This document shows, one piece after another, positions 35,988-44,850 of a stretch of DNA of 64,000 nt (within the stretch, counting starts at the first letter, position 1; each line of letters opens with the position of its first letter). The stretch covers positions 1-64,000 of the forward strand of contig CAYZQI010000002.1 of assembly GCA_964480455.1 (NCBI GenBank), given 5' to 3'. Under the pieces are notes generated by a model that saw nothing but the letters and a program-made list of their open reading frames with translations, was not told the DNA's origin and ran no database searches. The DNA comes from JAABSX01 sp964480455 (GTDB lineage: Bacteria; Bacteroidota; Bacteroidia; Cytophagales; Microscillaceae). Position numbers and translations under genes: made by a program.

Positions 35988-37577
35988 TTAAGCCTTTGCT
36001 ACGACATATTTTTTTGCTAAGTTCAAGGCTACCTCTTTGATGATATTTCGCTGTTCGTCATCTATTTTACCTGCCTTGATAGCAGTCAGTGCTTCTTTGT
36101 GCTCTGTGGTCATAATCATCAGAAACTCCTTCTCAAACTCTTTGACCTTGTTTACGGGTACTTTATCTATATGTCCACTAGTAGAAGCCGTAATGATGGC
36201 TACTTGCTCTTCTACGGTCATAGGAGAATACTGTGGTTGCTTAAGTACTTCTTGGTTGATTTGCCCTCTCATAATTGCTAGTTTTGTGGAGGCATCAAGG
36301 TCAGAACCAAATTTAGAAAATGCTTCTAGCTCTCTAAATTGGGCTTGGTCTAACTTTAGCGTACCAGCGATTTTTTTCATAGATTTAATTTGGGCATTTC
36401 CACCTACCCTTGATACCGAGATACCTACATTGATGGCAGGGCGAATACCTGAGTTGAACAAATTAGTATCCAAGAAAATCTGACCGTCAGTAATAGAGAT
36501 TACATTGGTAGGGATATATGCCGAGACGTCTCCTGCTTGTGTTTCAATGATAGGCAAAGCAGTAAGCGAACCTCCTCCTTTTACTTTTCCTTGTAAAGAA
36601 GGTGGCACATCATTCATTTGAGTAGCTACTTTGTCTGACTCGTTGATTTTGGCGGCACGCTCTAGCAAGCGGCTGTGCAAATAAAACACATCACCAGGAT
36701 ACGCTTCGCGGCCTGGCGGGCGGCGTAATAGCAAAGATACTTCGCGGTAAGCCACAGCCTGCTTAGAAAGGTCATCATATACTACAAGGGCAGGGCGACC
36801 TGTATCACGGAAAAACTCACCAATGGCTGCGCCTGTGAAAGGTGCAAAAAATTGCATAGGTGCAGGGGTAGAAGCAGACGCAGACACAATTACGGTATAT
36901 TTCATTGCACCAGCTTTTTCTAAGGCATTCATTACTTGCACAACGGTAGATTCTTTCTGACCAATGGCTACATAAATACAGTAAACAGGCTCGCCTTTTT
37001 CATAAAATTCACGCTGATTGATGATGGTATCAATGGCTACGGCAGTTTTACCTGTCTGGCGGTCTCCAATAATCAACTCACGCTGTCCACGTCCAATAGG
37101 AATCATAGAGTCAATTGCTTTGATACCTGTTTGGAGGGGTTCTGTTACGGGCTGACGGTAGATTACCCCGGGTGCTTTGCGCTCTAGGGGCATATCAAAT
37201 AACTCTCCTAAAATGGGGTCTGCTTTGTCTATGGGTTCGCCAAGGGTATTTACTACGCGCCCAATCATTCCTTCTCCTACTTTGATAGAGGCGATGGTAT
37301 CGGTTCGGCGTACACTATCGCCTTCTTTTACTTCTGATGACTCTCCCAAGAGTACAACCCCTACGTTGTCTTCTTCTAGGTTGAGTACCATACCTTTCAG
37401 CCCATTTTCAAACTCGATGAGCTCACCTGCTTGCGCTTTGGTAAGCCCATAGATACGGGCAACGCCGTCACCTATTTGTAATACCGTACCTACTTCTTCA
37501 AGTTCGGCTGCGGTTTTGAAGCCAGAGAGTTGCTCTCTCAAAATTGCTGAAACCTCGTCGGGTCGGATACTTGCCAT
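35988..37577 (-). CDS. atpA: ATP synthase F1 alpha subunit
   Basis: Non-catalytic nucleotide-binding subunit of F1 (529 aa). The P-loop GDRQTGKTA is near residue 172, the DDLSKQAVAYR segment near 270, and the alpha-specific signature PAINVGISVSRVGG near 375. It follows atpH by 4 bases, so the genes are cotranscribed. The catalytic beta subunit (atpD) and epsilon (atpC) are not in this cluster. Confidence 0.97.
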   Translation of the reverse strand: MASIRPDEVSAILREQLSGFKTAAELEEVGTVLQIGDGVARIYGLTKAQAGELIEFENGLKGMVLNLEEDNVGVVLLGESSEVKEGDSVRRTDTIASIKVGEGMIGRVVNTLGEPIDKADPILGELFDMPLERKAPGVIYRQPVTEPLQTGIKAIDSMIPIGRGQRELIIGDRQTGKTAVAIDTIINQREFYEKGEPVYCIYVAIGQKESTVVQVMNALEKAGAMKYTVIVSASASTPAPMQFFAPFTGAAIGEFFRDTGRPALVVYDDLSKQAVAYREVSLLLRRPPGREAYPGDVFYLHSRLLERAAKINESDKVATQMNDVPPSLQGKVKGGGSLTALPIIETQAGDVSAYIPTNVISITDGQIFLDTNLFNSGIRPAINVGISVSRVGGNAQIKSMKKIAGTLKLDQAQFRELEAFSKFGSDLDASTKLAIMRGQINQEVLKQPQYSPMTVEEQVAIITASTSGHIDKVPVNKVKEFEKEFLMIMTTEHKEALTAIKAGKIDDEQRNIIKEVALNLAKKYVVAKA

Positions 37578-37581
37578 ATTA

Positions 37582-38133
37582 TTAATTTTTATATATCGTA
37601 TTGATAAAGTTAAACTTGAGCCTTTGCAGACTATTTTTGATAGAGTTGTCTAGTTGGCTATGACCTATATAAATGATAAAGCCACCTATTAATTCTTTTT
37701 TGATTTCTTCTTTTAAGATAATAGTTTTACTAAGTTGCTGAGTAAGTTTGTCTTTGAGTTCTTTTTTGAGGGCATCACTCAGCGGGGTAGGTGTTTGTAT
37801 TCTTACTATTTGAATCCCTTTTTTTTGTTGGTATAGGTCAATAAATACTTTACCCAAGTCAAAAAGAACTGACTCTCTATTTTTACGGCTCATAATCTCA
37901 AATACAGACATTGTGAGCTTTTGGATTTTTCCTTCAAACAAGGCTTTTATAATAGAATGTTTTTTGAACCCTTTGATAACGGGGCTTCTTAACACGGCAA
38001 GAAGCTCTCTGTTTTTTTCACCCGTTTCTACAAAAAGCTGCATATCTTCATAGACCTTATCAGTGATATTCTTTTCTTCTGCAAGGTCAAATAGTGGGTG
38101 GGCATATCGTAAGGCAACTGCTTGTTCAGACAT
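37582..38133 (-). CDS. atpH: ATP synthase F1 delta subunit
   Basis: Peripheral-stalk cap protein joining F1 to the b subunits (183 aa). The N-terminal domain begins EQAVALRYAHPLFDLAEEKN and the C-terminal part carries the family's GGFIIYIGHSQLDNSIKNSL segment. It lies between atpF and atpA, 4 bases from the latter. Confidence 0.93.
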   Translation of the reverse strand: MSEQAVALRYAHPLFDLAEEKNITDKVYEDMQLFVETGEKNRELLAVLRSPVIKGFKKHSIIKALFEGKIQKLTMSVFEIMSRKNRESVLFDLGKVFIDLYQQKKGIQIVRIQTPTPLSDALKKELKDKLTQQLSKTIILKEEIKKELIGGFIIYIGHSQLDNSIKNSLQRLKFNFINTIYKN

Positions 38134-38181
38134 AAATGCTATTTTTTAGAACTCTTCGCGAGTTTGTTTTAAGTACAATCA

Positions 38182-38676
38182 CTAATTTACTTGTAAATCT
38201 TTGATAAGGTCGGCAGCTAATTGCTGTTGCTTTTCGGGGCTTTCGAGTTCTTTTTGTAAGATTTTTTGAGCTACTTCTATAGAAAGCACAGCAATTTGCT
38301 TCTTCATATCTGCAATGGCGGCTTGTTTTTCAGCTTGGATAGCAGCTTGGGCATCATTGCGTATTTTTTCTACTTCTTTTATTGCCTGCTCTTTTGCACT
38401 GTCGTTGATTTCTTGTGCGAGTTGATGAGCCGTTTTCAAGATTTTATCACGTTCTATGCGTGCTTCATCAAGTAGTTTTTCATTGTCTGCTTTGAGCTGT
38501 TGCATGTCTTTGCGTGCGTTCTCAGCTTCTTTGAGGGCATCTTCTATGGAGTGTTCTCGCTCTTGGAGTGCCTTGGCAATGGGTTTCCAAGCATAACGTG
38601 AAAGGACAAACAAGACAATCAAAAAAGTGATGGTTTGCCAAAATATAAGTCCAAAATCAGGAGTTACCAGATTCAT
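38182..38676 (-). CDS. atpF: ATP synthase F0 b subunit
   Basis: Peripheral stalk subunit (164 aa) with one N-terminal membrane helix (about residues 7-26, IFWQTITFLIVLFVLSRYAW) followed by a long charged coiled coil (KALQEREHSIEDALKEAEN and onward). Position between atpE and atpH is canonical. Confidence 0.95.
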   Translation of the reverse strand: MNLVTPDFGLIFWQTITFLIVLFVLSRYAWKPIAKALQEREHSIEDALKEAENARKDMQQLKADNEKLLDEARIERDKILKTAHQLAQEINDSAKEQAIKEVEKIRNDAQAAIQAEKQAAIADMKKQIAVLSIEVAQKILQKELESPEKQQQLAADLIKDLQVN

Positions 38677-38772
38677 TGTAGTATAATTTAATCAAGTGAT
38701 AAATAGATATTTGCAAATTTGAAAGAGGAAACTACCCCACGAGGGGGCAGTTTCTGTAATAACTTTTTCCAG

Positions 38773-39021
38773 TTAGGAAACGGCAATTACAAGACAGATT
38801 ACCACACCAAATAGTGCAACACCTTCAATCAAGGCTGCCGCAATAATCATTACCCCTTGGATACGTGGCGTAGATTCAGGCTGACGTGCTATGGCTTCCA
38901 TTGCACGACCACCAATTTGTCCGATACCTAATCCTGCGCCTAACGCGACAAGACCAGCACCTACACCTGCAAGACCCATCCCTAAGTCTGCTAATAAAAT
39001 TGACAATAATTCAAGTAACAT
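38773..39021 (-). CDS. atpE: ATP synthase F0 c subunit
   Basis: Proteolipid rotor-ring subunit of 82 aa made of two membrane helices joined by the polar loop RQPES (residues 46-50). Helix 1 is glycine-rich (GAGLVALGAGLGIG). The ion-carrying carboxylate is E66 in AALIEGVALFG. The pattern around E66 looks like a proton-type ring, although a sodium site cannot be excluded without comparison because Q35 is also present. Confidence 0.96.
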   Translation of the reverse strand: MLLELLSILLADLGMGLAGVGAGLVALGAGLGIGQIGGRAMEAIARQPESTPRIQGVMIIAAALIEGVALFGVVICLVIAVS

Positions 39022-39082
39022 AATTATAATTGTTTATATATAAAAAAGGAAAAAGTGTTGCTAGTTTTAGCACATACATTTA

Positions 39083-40210
39083 TTAATGATGTGCCTCTTC
39101 GTGTTCGTGGTGATGTTCTTCTACTGCCTGTCCAAAATAAAGTGCAGAAAGCAAAGTGAATACATACGCTTGTAGCATTGCCACAAACAACTCCAAGAAA
39201 GTCATAGCCATTGCGAAAGCTACACTCACGGGAGCTACCAAGAAAGCTACACTTTTGAACATAAAAATCAAACTAAATAAACTCAGCATGATGATGTGCC
39301 CAGCCGTAATGTTGGCAAACAAACGAATCATCAATGAGATAGGCTTGATAAAAATACCTAAAAACTCCACCAAAGGCATAATAGGAAGAACAGTTTTCAG
39401 CCACCAAGGCACTCCAGGCGTATTGAAAATGTGCCCCCAGTAATTCTTGTTACCACTAAATATGGTAATAAAGAAAGTAAACAACGCAAGCGTAAGCGTT
39501 ACAGCAATGTTGCCTGTAAGGTTCGCACCCGCAGGGAAAAGTCCTAAGATATTGTTGAACCAAATAAAGAAAAAGATGGTCAATAAATAGGGAAGAAAAC
39601 GCTCGTACTTAGAACCAATAGCACTTTTAGCAATGTCATCTCTTACAAAAACAATGATTGGCTCGAAGAAAGATTGTAAACCCTTGGGGGCTTTGCCTTC
39701 ATTTTTCTTGTAGCTCTTGGCTAGGCCAAAAAACACAAACATCAATACAAATACACTCAAAAAGAGAGAAGCAACATTTTTGGTGATAGAAATGTCATAC
39801 AAAGCACCGCCGTCAGCCAAGTGAAATTTGCCGTGGTCATAATGATAAGTGTTCAAAGCAGTTTTGACTTCAGTAATGTGGGCAGTGTGGGTTTCGCCGT
39901 GTTCGGTTTTTTCTATCTCCATTTCTTTGCCGTGATGAATCTTAGAGGACATAAATACATCAAGTCCGTTGGGAGTGTAAAGAATAACAGGCAGAGGCAA
40001 AGAATATTCTGTTTCACCTATTTTGAAGAACTCCCATTCGTGCCCATCGGCTATATGGTGCATAATAGTTTCACCAGGGTTGAACTTTTCTTTTCCTTCG
40101 GAGTTTTCTTTCTTTGCAAAAGTCAAGGAAGGTATTAGAATAATACAAAAAAACAGTATGTACAATTTATTATTAAAACAAGGTTTGTAAATGTTAGAAA
40201 TCATATTCAT
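39083..40210 (-). CDS. atpB: ATP synthase F0 a subunit
   Basis: Membrane stator subunit forming the proton channel (375 aa). It has a signal-peptide-like N-terminus (residues about 14-32) and an extended periplasmic region of about 120 residues before the conserved membrane domain, a feature of Bacteroidota a subunits. The channel arginine lies in SLMIRLFANITAGHI near residue 300. The C-terminus is histidine-rich (HHHEHEEAHH). It starts one base after the stop of the upstream 125-aa gene. Confidence 0.94.
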   Translation of the reverse strand: MNMISNIYKPCFNNKLYILFFCIILIPSLTFAKKENSEGKEKFNPGETIMHHIADGHEWEFFKIGETEYSLPLPVILYTPNGLDVFMSSKIHHGKEMEIEKTEHGETHTAHITEVKTALNTYHYDHGKFHLADGGALYDISITKNVASLFLSVFVLMFVFFGLAKSYKKNEGKAPKGLQSFFEPIIVFVRDDIAKSAIGSKYERFLPYLLTIFFFIWFNNILGLFPAGANLTGNIAVTLTLALFTFFITIFSGNKNYWGHIFNTPGVPWWLKTVLPIMPLVEFLGIFIKPISLMIRLFANITAGHIIMLSLFSLIFMFKSVAFLVAPVSVAFAMAMTFLELFVAMLQAYVFTLLSALYFGQAVEEHHHEHEEAHH

Positions 40211-40211
40211 T

Positions 40212-40589
40212 TCACTTTTTTGAATTGGCCTGCAAGTTAGCTAACAAGTAATAAATTTCAAAAACAAAATATAATAAATAAATTGCGAAAAAATTTAATA
40301 CCAAGGCGACCTTGCTATCTTTTTCTTTGAATAGCAATACAAAAATCAATAAAACACTCAGCAAGAGCCGAATTATCATTGTTGAGAAGTAGTACATTGA
40401 GAATTTTGTTTGGCTGTCTTTCTGGCTATATTCTAGTATTTGTTTGGAGATGTAGCCCAAAAAAACAAAGAATATCAAAAATATCCACCAATACTGATGC
40501 CTATACTGAAATGAAAGCAAATGCGTATCAATCATAATCAATACAAGAAGCACAATACTAGGTAAAATTATGGGATACCATACCTTCAT
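40212..40589 (-). CDS. Small four-helix membrane protein at the head of the atp operon (AtpI-like position)
   Basis: A 125-aa protein with about four membrane helices (residues 7-23, 34-51, 66-85 and 93-115) and a short basic tail. It is the first gene of the ATP synthase operon and its stop codon is separated from atpB by one base, so it is very probably cotranscribed and coupled. AtpI or AtpZ, which assist assembly of the c ring or ion supply, occupy this place in many bacteria, but I see no clear sequence signature, so the assignment is by position and topology only. Confidence 0.75.
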   Translation of the reverse strand: MKVWYPIILPSIVLLVLIMIDTHLLSFQYRHQYWWIFLIFFVFLGYISKQILEYSQKDSQTKFSMYYFSTMIIRLLLSVLLIFVLLFKEKDSKVALVLNFFAIYLLYFVFEIYYLLANLQANSKK

Positions 40590-40622
40590 AGTTTGTATTA
40601 TCCAGATGATTTATTTAGTCTG

Positions 40623-40630
40623 CAAACATA
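40623..40630 (-). promoter_or_regulatory. Putative -7 element of the atp operon
   Basis: On the leftward strand the sequence is TATGTTTG, a match to TAnnTTTG, about 35 bases before the start of the first gene. A -33 TTTG at the right distance is not evident. Confidence 0.4.
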
Positions 40631-40797
40631 CGCTATGATAAGATATAAAAAATGATTTTTCTCAATTTTTATCAAGAAAAAGAGTATTTTGGCACAAGTG
40701 GAGTGAATCATAAGACAAAATGCATGTAGATTTACGTTGCTAAGAGGCAAACCATTCAGCATAAAATTTGATTATATAAGCAAAAAATAAAAATAAA

Positions 40798-42417
40798 GTG
40801 AATAAACCCATTCAAAACACCCCCTCTCAAATAAGACTTCCTCTTTTGCTAGGCATTGCTATTGTTGGAGGTATCTTGCTCGGAGCTACCATCTTTGGCG
40901 ATAATCAAAAACTACGCGCCCTTGCCAATGGCTACCTGAAATACCGCGACATTCTTACGCATATCAACGATAGTTATGTGGACTCAGTAGATACTGAAGC
41001 CCTGATAGACTACTCCATAGAGAAAATGCTTGAAAAGCTAGACCCTCATACTGTCTATATCCCTGTCAAAGATGTTGAAAAGTACAATATGCAACTCGAA
41101 AGCGATTTTGATGGAATAGGCATCGAATTTAATATTTTTAGAGATACTTTATACGTAGTCGCTCCTATCAATGGCGGTCCCTCGGAGTCAGTAGGTTTAC
41201 AATCAGGCGATAAGATAGTGATGGTGGACGGTGAAAACATAGCAGGGTCAAGTATTAAGCCCGATAATAATAAGGTTTACAAATGGCTAAGAGGAAGGCG
41301 TGGCTCAGTAGTAGAGCTGGGTATTGTGAGAAGAGGCGTAAAAGGTATTTTAAAATACAAGGTTACCAGAGATAAAATACCAAGCTACTCGGTAGATGCT
41401 AGTTTAATGATAGATAATAAAGTAGGCTTTATTAAAGTAAGCCGATTCAGTGCAGGCACTTACCGTGAGTTCAGAACTGCCCTTCAAAAGTTGAAAAAAG
41501 AAGGTATGAAGCAACTTATTCTGGACCTACGCGACAACCCAGGCGGTTATATGGATAGAGCTGTTAATATGGTTGATGAACTCGTGGCAGGCAACCCTAA
41601 GATTGTTTATACTGATGGCAAAGGTACACGCTACGACTCCGAAATGCGCGCAAAAATAGAAGGACTTTTTGAAGAAGGAGGCGTAGTGGTTCTCATCAAT
41701 GAAGGCAGTGCCTCTGCTTCTGAGATTGTGGCGGGCGCGCTTCAAGACAATGACCGTGCCCTGATAGTAGGCAGACGCTCTTTTGGCAAAGGCTTGGTGC
41801 AAATGCCCATAGAGCTACAAGATGGCTCAGAACTAAGGCTCACCATCTCAAGGTACTACACCCCAAGTGGGCGCTCTATCCAAAAACCTTATGATGCGTA
41901 CAGCAATGACTTAGAAGACCGCTACGAACACGGAGAACTCTTTAGTGCAGATAGTATGCGCTATGACAAAACCCATCAATACAAAACTTCCAAAGGAAGA
42001 ATTGTCTATGGAGGAGGAGGGATTATTCCAGATTTTTTTGTACCATTGGATAGTACAAACTATGATTACTTGAACCAGCTTTACAAACAAAATCTCATCA
42101 GAGAATATGCCCTAGAATATGCCAACACATACAAAGAAACACTTAAAACTAAAGGATTAGATAGCTTTCAGAATAATTTTGAAGTAACTGAGGCAATGCT
42201 CACTCAACTCATACAACTTGCCAAAGAAGTGAGTATTCCTTACCAAACAGCCAATTTTACAAAATCTGAACGCCTTATAAAAATCCATCTCAAAGCACTT
42301 ATCGGCAGGGCAATCTGGGACACAGAGGGCTTCTACCCAGTTATGCTCAAAGAAGATGACGTGTTTCAGAAAGCCAAGCAACTACTCAATGAGGCTGAAC
42401 GACTTGCCAAAAAGTAA
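40798..42417 (+). CDS. Carboxy-terminal processing peptidase (S41)
   Basis: Membrane-anchored or periplasmic serine protease of 539 aa that cleaves proteins near their C-terminus. It has an N-terminal hydrophobic segment (residues 14-35), a PDZ domain at about 85-165 (DGIGIEFNIFRDTLYVVAPI and LQSGDKIVMVDGE), and the S41 catalytic core with the serine in GSASASE near residue 304 and the lysine K331 in SFGKG. A C-terminal extension of about 150 residues follows. The start is a GTG at 40798; the N-terminus then begins MNKPIQNTPSQIR. Confidence 0.94.
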   Translation: MNKPIQNTPSQIRLPLLLGIAIVGGILLGATIFGDNQKLRALANGYLKYRDILTHINDSYVDSVDTEALIDYSIEKMLEKLDPHTVYIPVKDVEKYNMQLESDFDGIGIEFNIFRDTLYVVAPINGGPSESVGLQSGDKIVMVDGENIAGSSIKPDNNKVYKWLRGRRGSVVELGIVRRGVKGILKYKVTRDKIPSYSVDASLMIDNKVGFIKVSRFSAGTYREFRTALQKLKKEGMKQLILDLRDNPGGYMDRAVNMVDELVAGNPKIVYTDGKGTRYDSEMRAKIEGLFEEGGVVVLINEGSASASEIVAGALQDNDRALIVGRRSFGKGLVQMPIELQDGSELRLTISRYYTPSGRSIQKPYDAYSNDLEDRYEHGELFSADSMRYDKTHQYKTSKGRIVYGGGGIIPDFFVPLDSTNYDYLNQLYKQNLIREYALEYANTYKETLKTKGLDSFQNNFEVTEAMLTQLIQLAKEVSIPYQTANFTKSERLIKIHLKALIGRAIWDTEGFYPVMLKEDDVFQKAKQLLNEAERLAKK

Positions 42418-42539
42418 CTTAAAATGCCCCAAAAGGCTTTGAACAATGTGCTTACTGTCCGCCCTATGGTTGGCAATTTTTTCCTTGATGAAGAGTGCAT
42501 GATAAGTATATCTTTTATCAAAAAAATAAAACGCAAATC

Positions 42540-42570
42540 TTTGTATTTGCAAAAAAAAATATTAATTTTG
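42540..42570 (+). promoter_or_regulatory. Promoter of tRNA-His
   Basis: TTTG (42540-42543) and TAATTTTG (42563-42570) are separated by 19 bases, an excellent fit to the Bacteroidota promoter. The expected start lies about 7 bases before the mature tRNA, which makes this the best-supported promoter in the window. Confidence 0.7.
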
Positions 42571-42583
42571 CAGTCCAAAATAT

Positions 42584-42658
42584 GGCGATTGTAGCTCAGT
42601 TGGTTAGAGCACCAGATTGTGGTTCTGGGGGTCGCCGGTTCGAGCCCGGTCATTCGCC
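42584..42658 (+). tRNA. tRNA-His (anticodon GTG)
   Basis: The sequence folds as a complete tRNA. G at 42584 is the extra G-1 typical of tRNA-His, paired with C73. D arm GCTCAG..GAGC, anticodon loop TTGTGGT with anticodon GTG, and T arm GCCGG-TTCGAGC-CCGGT are all present. One U-U mismatch occurs in the acceptor stem (position 5 with 68). The 3' CCA is not fully encoded; after C73 the DNA reads CA then T. A promoter precedes it and a terminator follows it, so it is a single-gene unit. Confidence 0.97.
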
Positions 42659-42665
42659 CATTTTT

Positions 42666-42700
42666 AAAACTCAAATACGTGAAGTATTTGAGTTTTTTTT
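42666..42700 (+). terminator. Rho-independent terminator of tRNA-His
   Basis: Arms AAAACTCAAATAC (42666-42678) and GTATTTGAGTTTT (42684-42696) are perfect 13-base complements, loop GTGAA, followed by T-run. It starts 8 bases after the tRNA. Confidence 0.88.
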
Positions 42701-42739
42701 GGTAAAAGGTAAAAAACATTTACACTATTTCATGTTCTC

Positions 42740-43456
42740 TCATTCAATCAGTGCTCTCAAATACATTTGAATAGTATTTTCTAAACCTAGGTAAAGCGCA
42801 TCACAGATAAGTGCGTGCCCTATTGAAACCTCATCTAGTTGTGTGATATGTTTTTTAAAAAAATGTAGGTTTTTCAAATCCAAGTCGTGTCCTGCATTGA
42901 TGCCCAGGCCAAGCGAATGTGCTGTGATAGCGGCTTCGCAATAAGGCTTGATAGACTCTTCGGGGTTGTGCGGAAATAAATGTGCAAAAGGACCAGTATA
43001 AAACTCTATTCTATCAGTACCTACTTTGGCTGCCCCCTCTAACATCTTAGCCACAGGGTCTATAAAAATAGCAGTGCGGATATGATGTTTTTTAAATTCT
43101 TGGATTACTTCTTTCAAGAAACCTTCGTGTTGGAGTGTATCCCAGCCATTGTCGGAAGTAATGGCCTCTGGCGCATCTGGCACAAGCGTAACTTGGGCGG
43201 GCTTTACCTTCAGTACTAGCTCTATAAAAGAGGGTGTAGGATTTCCTTCTATGTTAAACTCTGTGGTCAAGATAGGGGCAAGGTCAAGCACGTCTTGGTA
43301 GCGGATATGCCTCTCGTCAGGGCGGGGGTGTACGGTGATTCCTTGTGCGCCAAATCTTTCACAGTCTTTGGCTGTTTTGATAATATCGGGATTGTTGCCG
43401 CCTCTTGCGTTGCGTAGGGTGGCAAATTTGTTGATATTTACGCTTAACCTTGTCAT
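42740..43456 (-). CDS. pdxJ: Pyridoxine 5'-phosphate synthase
   Basis: PdxJ condenses 1-deoxy-D-xylulose 5-phosphate with 3-amino-1-hydroxyacetone phosphate in vitamin B6 synthesis. Motifs: LSVNINKFATLRNARGG near the start, QGITVHPRPDERHI, FNIEGNPTPSFIELV, and the C-terminal GLGINAGHDLDLKNL and EVSIGHALI. Length (238 aa) is normal for a TIM barrel of this family. It is monocistronic and convergent with the tRNA-His unit. Confidence 0.97.
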   Translation of the reverse strand: MTRLSVNINKFATLRNARGGNNPDIIKTAKDCERFGAQGITVHPRPDERHIRYQDVLDLAPILTTEFNIEGNPTPSFIELVLKVKPAQVTLVPDAPEAITSDNGWDTLQHEGFLKEVIQEFKKHHIRTAIFIDPVAKMLEGAAKVGTDRIEFYTGPFAHLFPHNPEESIKPYCEAAITAHSLGLGINAGHDLDLKNLHFFKKHITQLDEVSIGHALICDALYLGLENTIQMYLRALIE

Positions 43457-43673
43457 GATTTATTTTTTTATTTTCAATTTGTGATATTTTTTTGCAAATT
43501 ATGATGCAAAAAATGTAAAATTCTATTAATTTTATGGACAACAAAATGAGCGAGTTACCTAAGTAGCTCCGCAATAGGCGTAAAATTAATTGTCTTTTGC
43601 ACTTATTCACTCATTATTATTAACAAATATAAAATTCATTTTAACTGTTTTAACAATACCAAAATATAAAGCC

Positions 43674-44123
43674 ATGAGTTTAAAAACAACCATTGAAGCA
43701 GACATAAAGCAAGCCATGCTTGCCAAAGACAAAGACCGCTTGCGTGCTTTGCGTGCCATTAAATCTATGATTATGCTAGAAGCCACCAAAGAAGGAAGCA
43801 TGGGCGAACTCTCGGAGGCTGAGGAAATCAAACTTCTTAGCAAAGCAGCCAAGCAACGCCGCGACTCAGCAGAGGTCTATCAAAAACAAAATAGACAAGA
43901 CTTGGCAGAGGTAGAACTCCAAGAACTCACTATCATTGAATCGTTTTTACCCAAACAGCTCACAGAAGAAGAACTAAAAACAGCCATACAAGAAATCATT
44001 GCAACACTCGGTGTGAGCAGCCCCAAAGAAATGGGTAAGGTAATTGGCGCAGCCAATCAAAAACTCGCAGGGCAGGCAGAGGGGAAAGCAATTGCGGCTA
44101 TGGTAAAATCACTGCTTCAATGA
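43674..44123 (+). CDS. GatB/YqeY domain-containing protein
   Basis: A protein of 149 aa of the YqeY family, related to the C-terminal tRNA-interacting domain of GatB. It begins MSLKTTIEADIKQAMLAKDK and contains RLRALRAIKSMIM, IESFLPKQLTEEE and the closing MGKVIGAANQKLAGQAEGK, all usual. I place the start at the ATG at 43674; an upstream TTG at 43590 would add an unrelated hydrophobic segment. It is probably cotranscribed with the CvpA gene 57 bases downstream. Function is unproven in this family. Confidence 0.92.
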   Translation: MSLKTTIEADIKQAMLAKDKDRLRALRAIKSMIMLEATKEGSMGELSEAEEIKLLSKAAKQRRDSAEVYQKQNRQDLAEVELQELTIIESFLPKQLTEEELKTAIQEIIATLGVSSPKEMGKVIGAANQKLAGQAEGKAIAAMVKSLLQ

Positions 44124-44180
44124 GCTTACAAGGCTAGATAATCAAATTTTGATGGTACAACATACATAAAATCTAAGCAG

Positions 44181-44756
44181 ATGCTGTTTCTACAACAAAT
44201 GAATACCCCACCACCAATAAGTGGCGAAAGTAGCATAGATATTTTAAGCATTATTTTCACACTCATTATGGTAGCTCCGCTTGCTTGGGGGGCATATCAA
44301 GGCTATGCAGCAGGCTTGCTGTCTGAGATTGTAGGCATACTTCATTTTGCCATTGCTTTTGCCATCAGCTTCAAAGTAATGGGGCTGGTAATCAACCTTG
44401 TGCAGATTTATATTTTCAATTTCAATCCCAATTTATTTGCACAAGTCGCTTTCGGCTGTGCAGTTGGCGGAGCATTTGGATTACTAGCAACATTAGGTAA
44501 ATACTTAAAAACCGAAATAGAGTATGACTTTCCTGGTGCTTGGGACAACATCATAGGGGCAATAGTGGGACTGATAAAATATGCTATCGTGATGAGCTTC
44601 TTCTTTTGGTTTGTTCACGGATTCGGAAGCATACAGCCCGACCTCAAGACAGGCTTTGCCTCTATGATATATGGTACGATTGAGCAGTTTGCCTTTCAAT
44701 TGGTAGGGGCTACCAATTATGATGAAATCTCTGCCGCCATCAAAGAGGCTTTGTAA
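44181..44756 (+). CDS. CvpA-family membrane protein
   Basis: A 191-aa protein with four membrane helices (about residues 22-42, 49-70, 85-105 and 125-145), in the CvpA pattern (WGAYQGYAAGLLSEIVGILHF and a later GIGAIVGLIKY-like segment). CvpA is needed for colicin V production in E. coli and affects cell-envelope properties elsewhere; the role here is unknown. It follows the YqeY gene and precedes fabI on the same strand. Confidence 0.85.
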   Translation: MLFLQQMNTPPPISGESSIDILSIIFTLIMVAPLAWGAYQGYAAGLLSEIVGILHFAIAFAISFKVMGLVINLVQIYIFNFNPNLFAQVAFGCAVGGAFGLLATLGKYLKTEIEYDFPGAWDNIIGAIVGLIKYAIVMSFFFWFVHGFGSIQPDLKTGFASMIYGTIEQFAFQLVGATNYDEISAAIKEAL

Positions 44757-44850
44757 TTTTAAAAACATAAAATAATCCAAAATCTCGATTAACTTTACGC
44801 ACTAGAAATAATACAGTAATAAACATCAAATCCTAATTTAAACTACAAAT

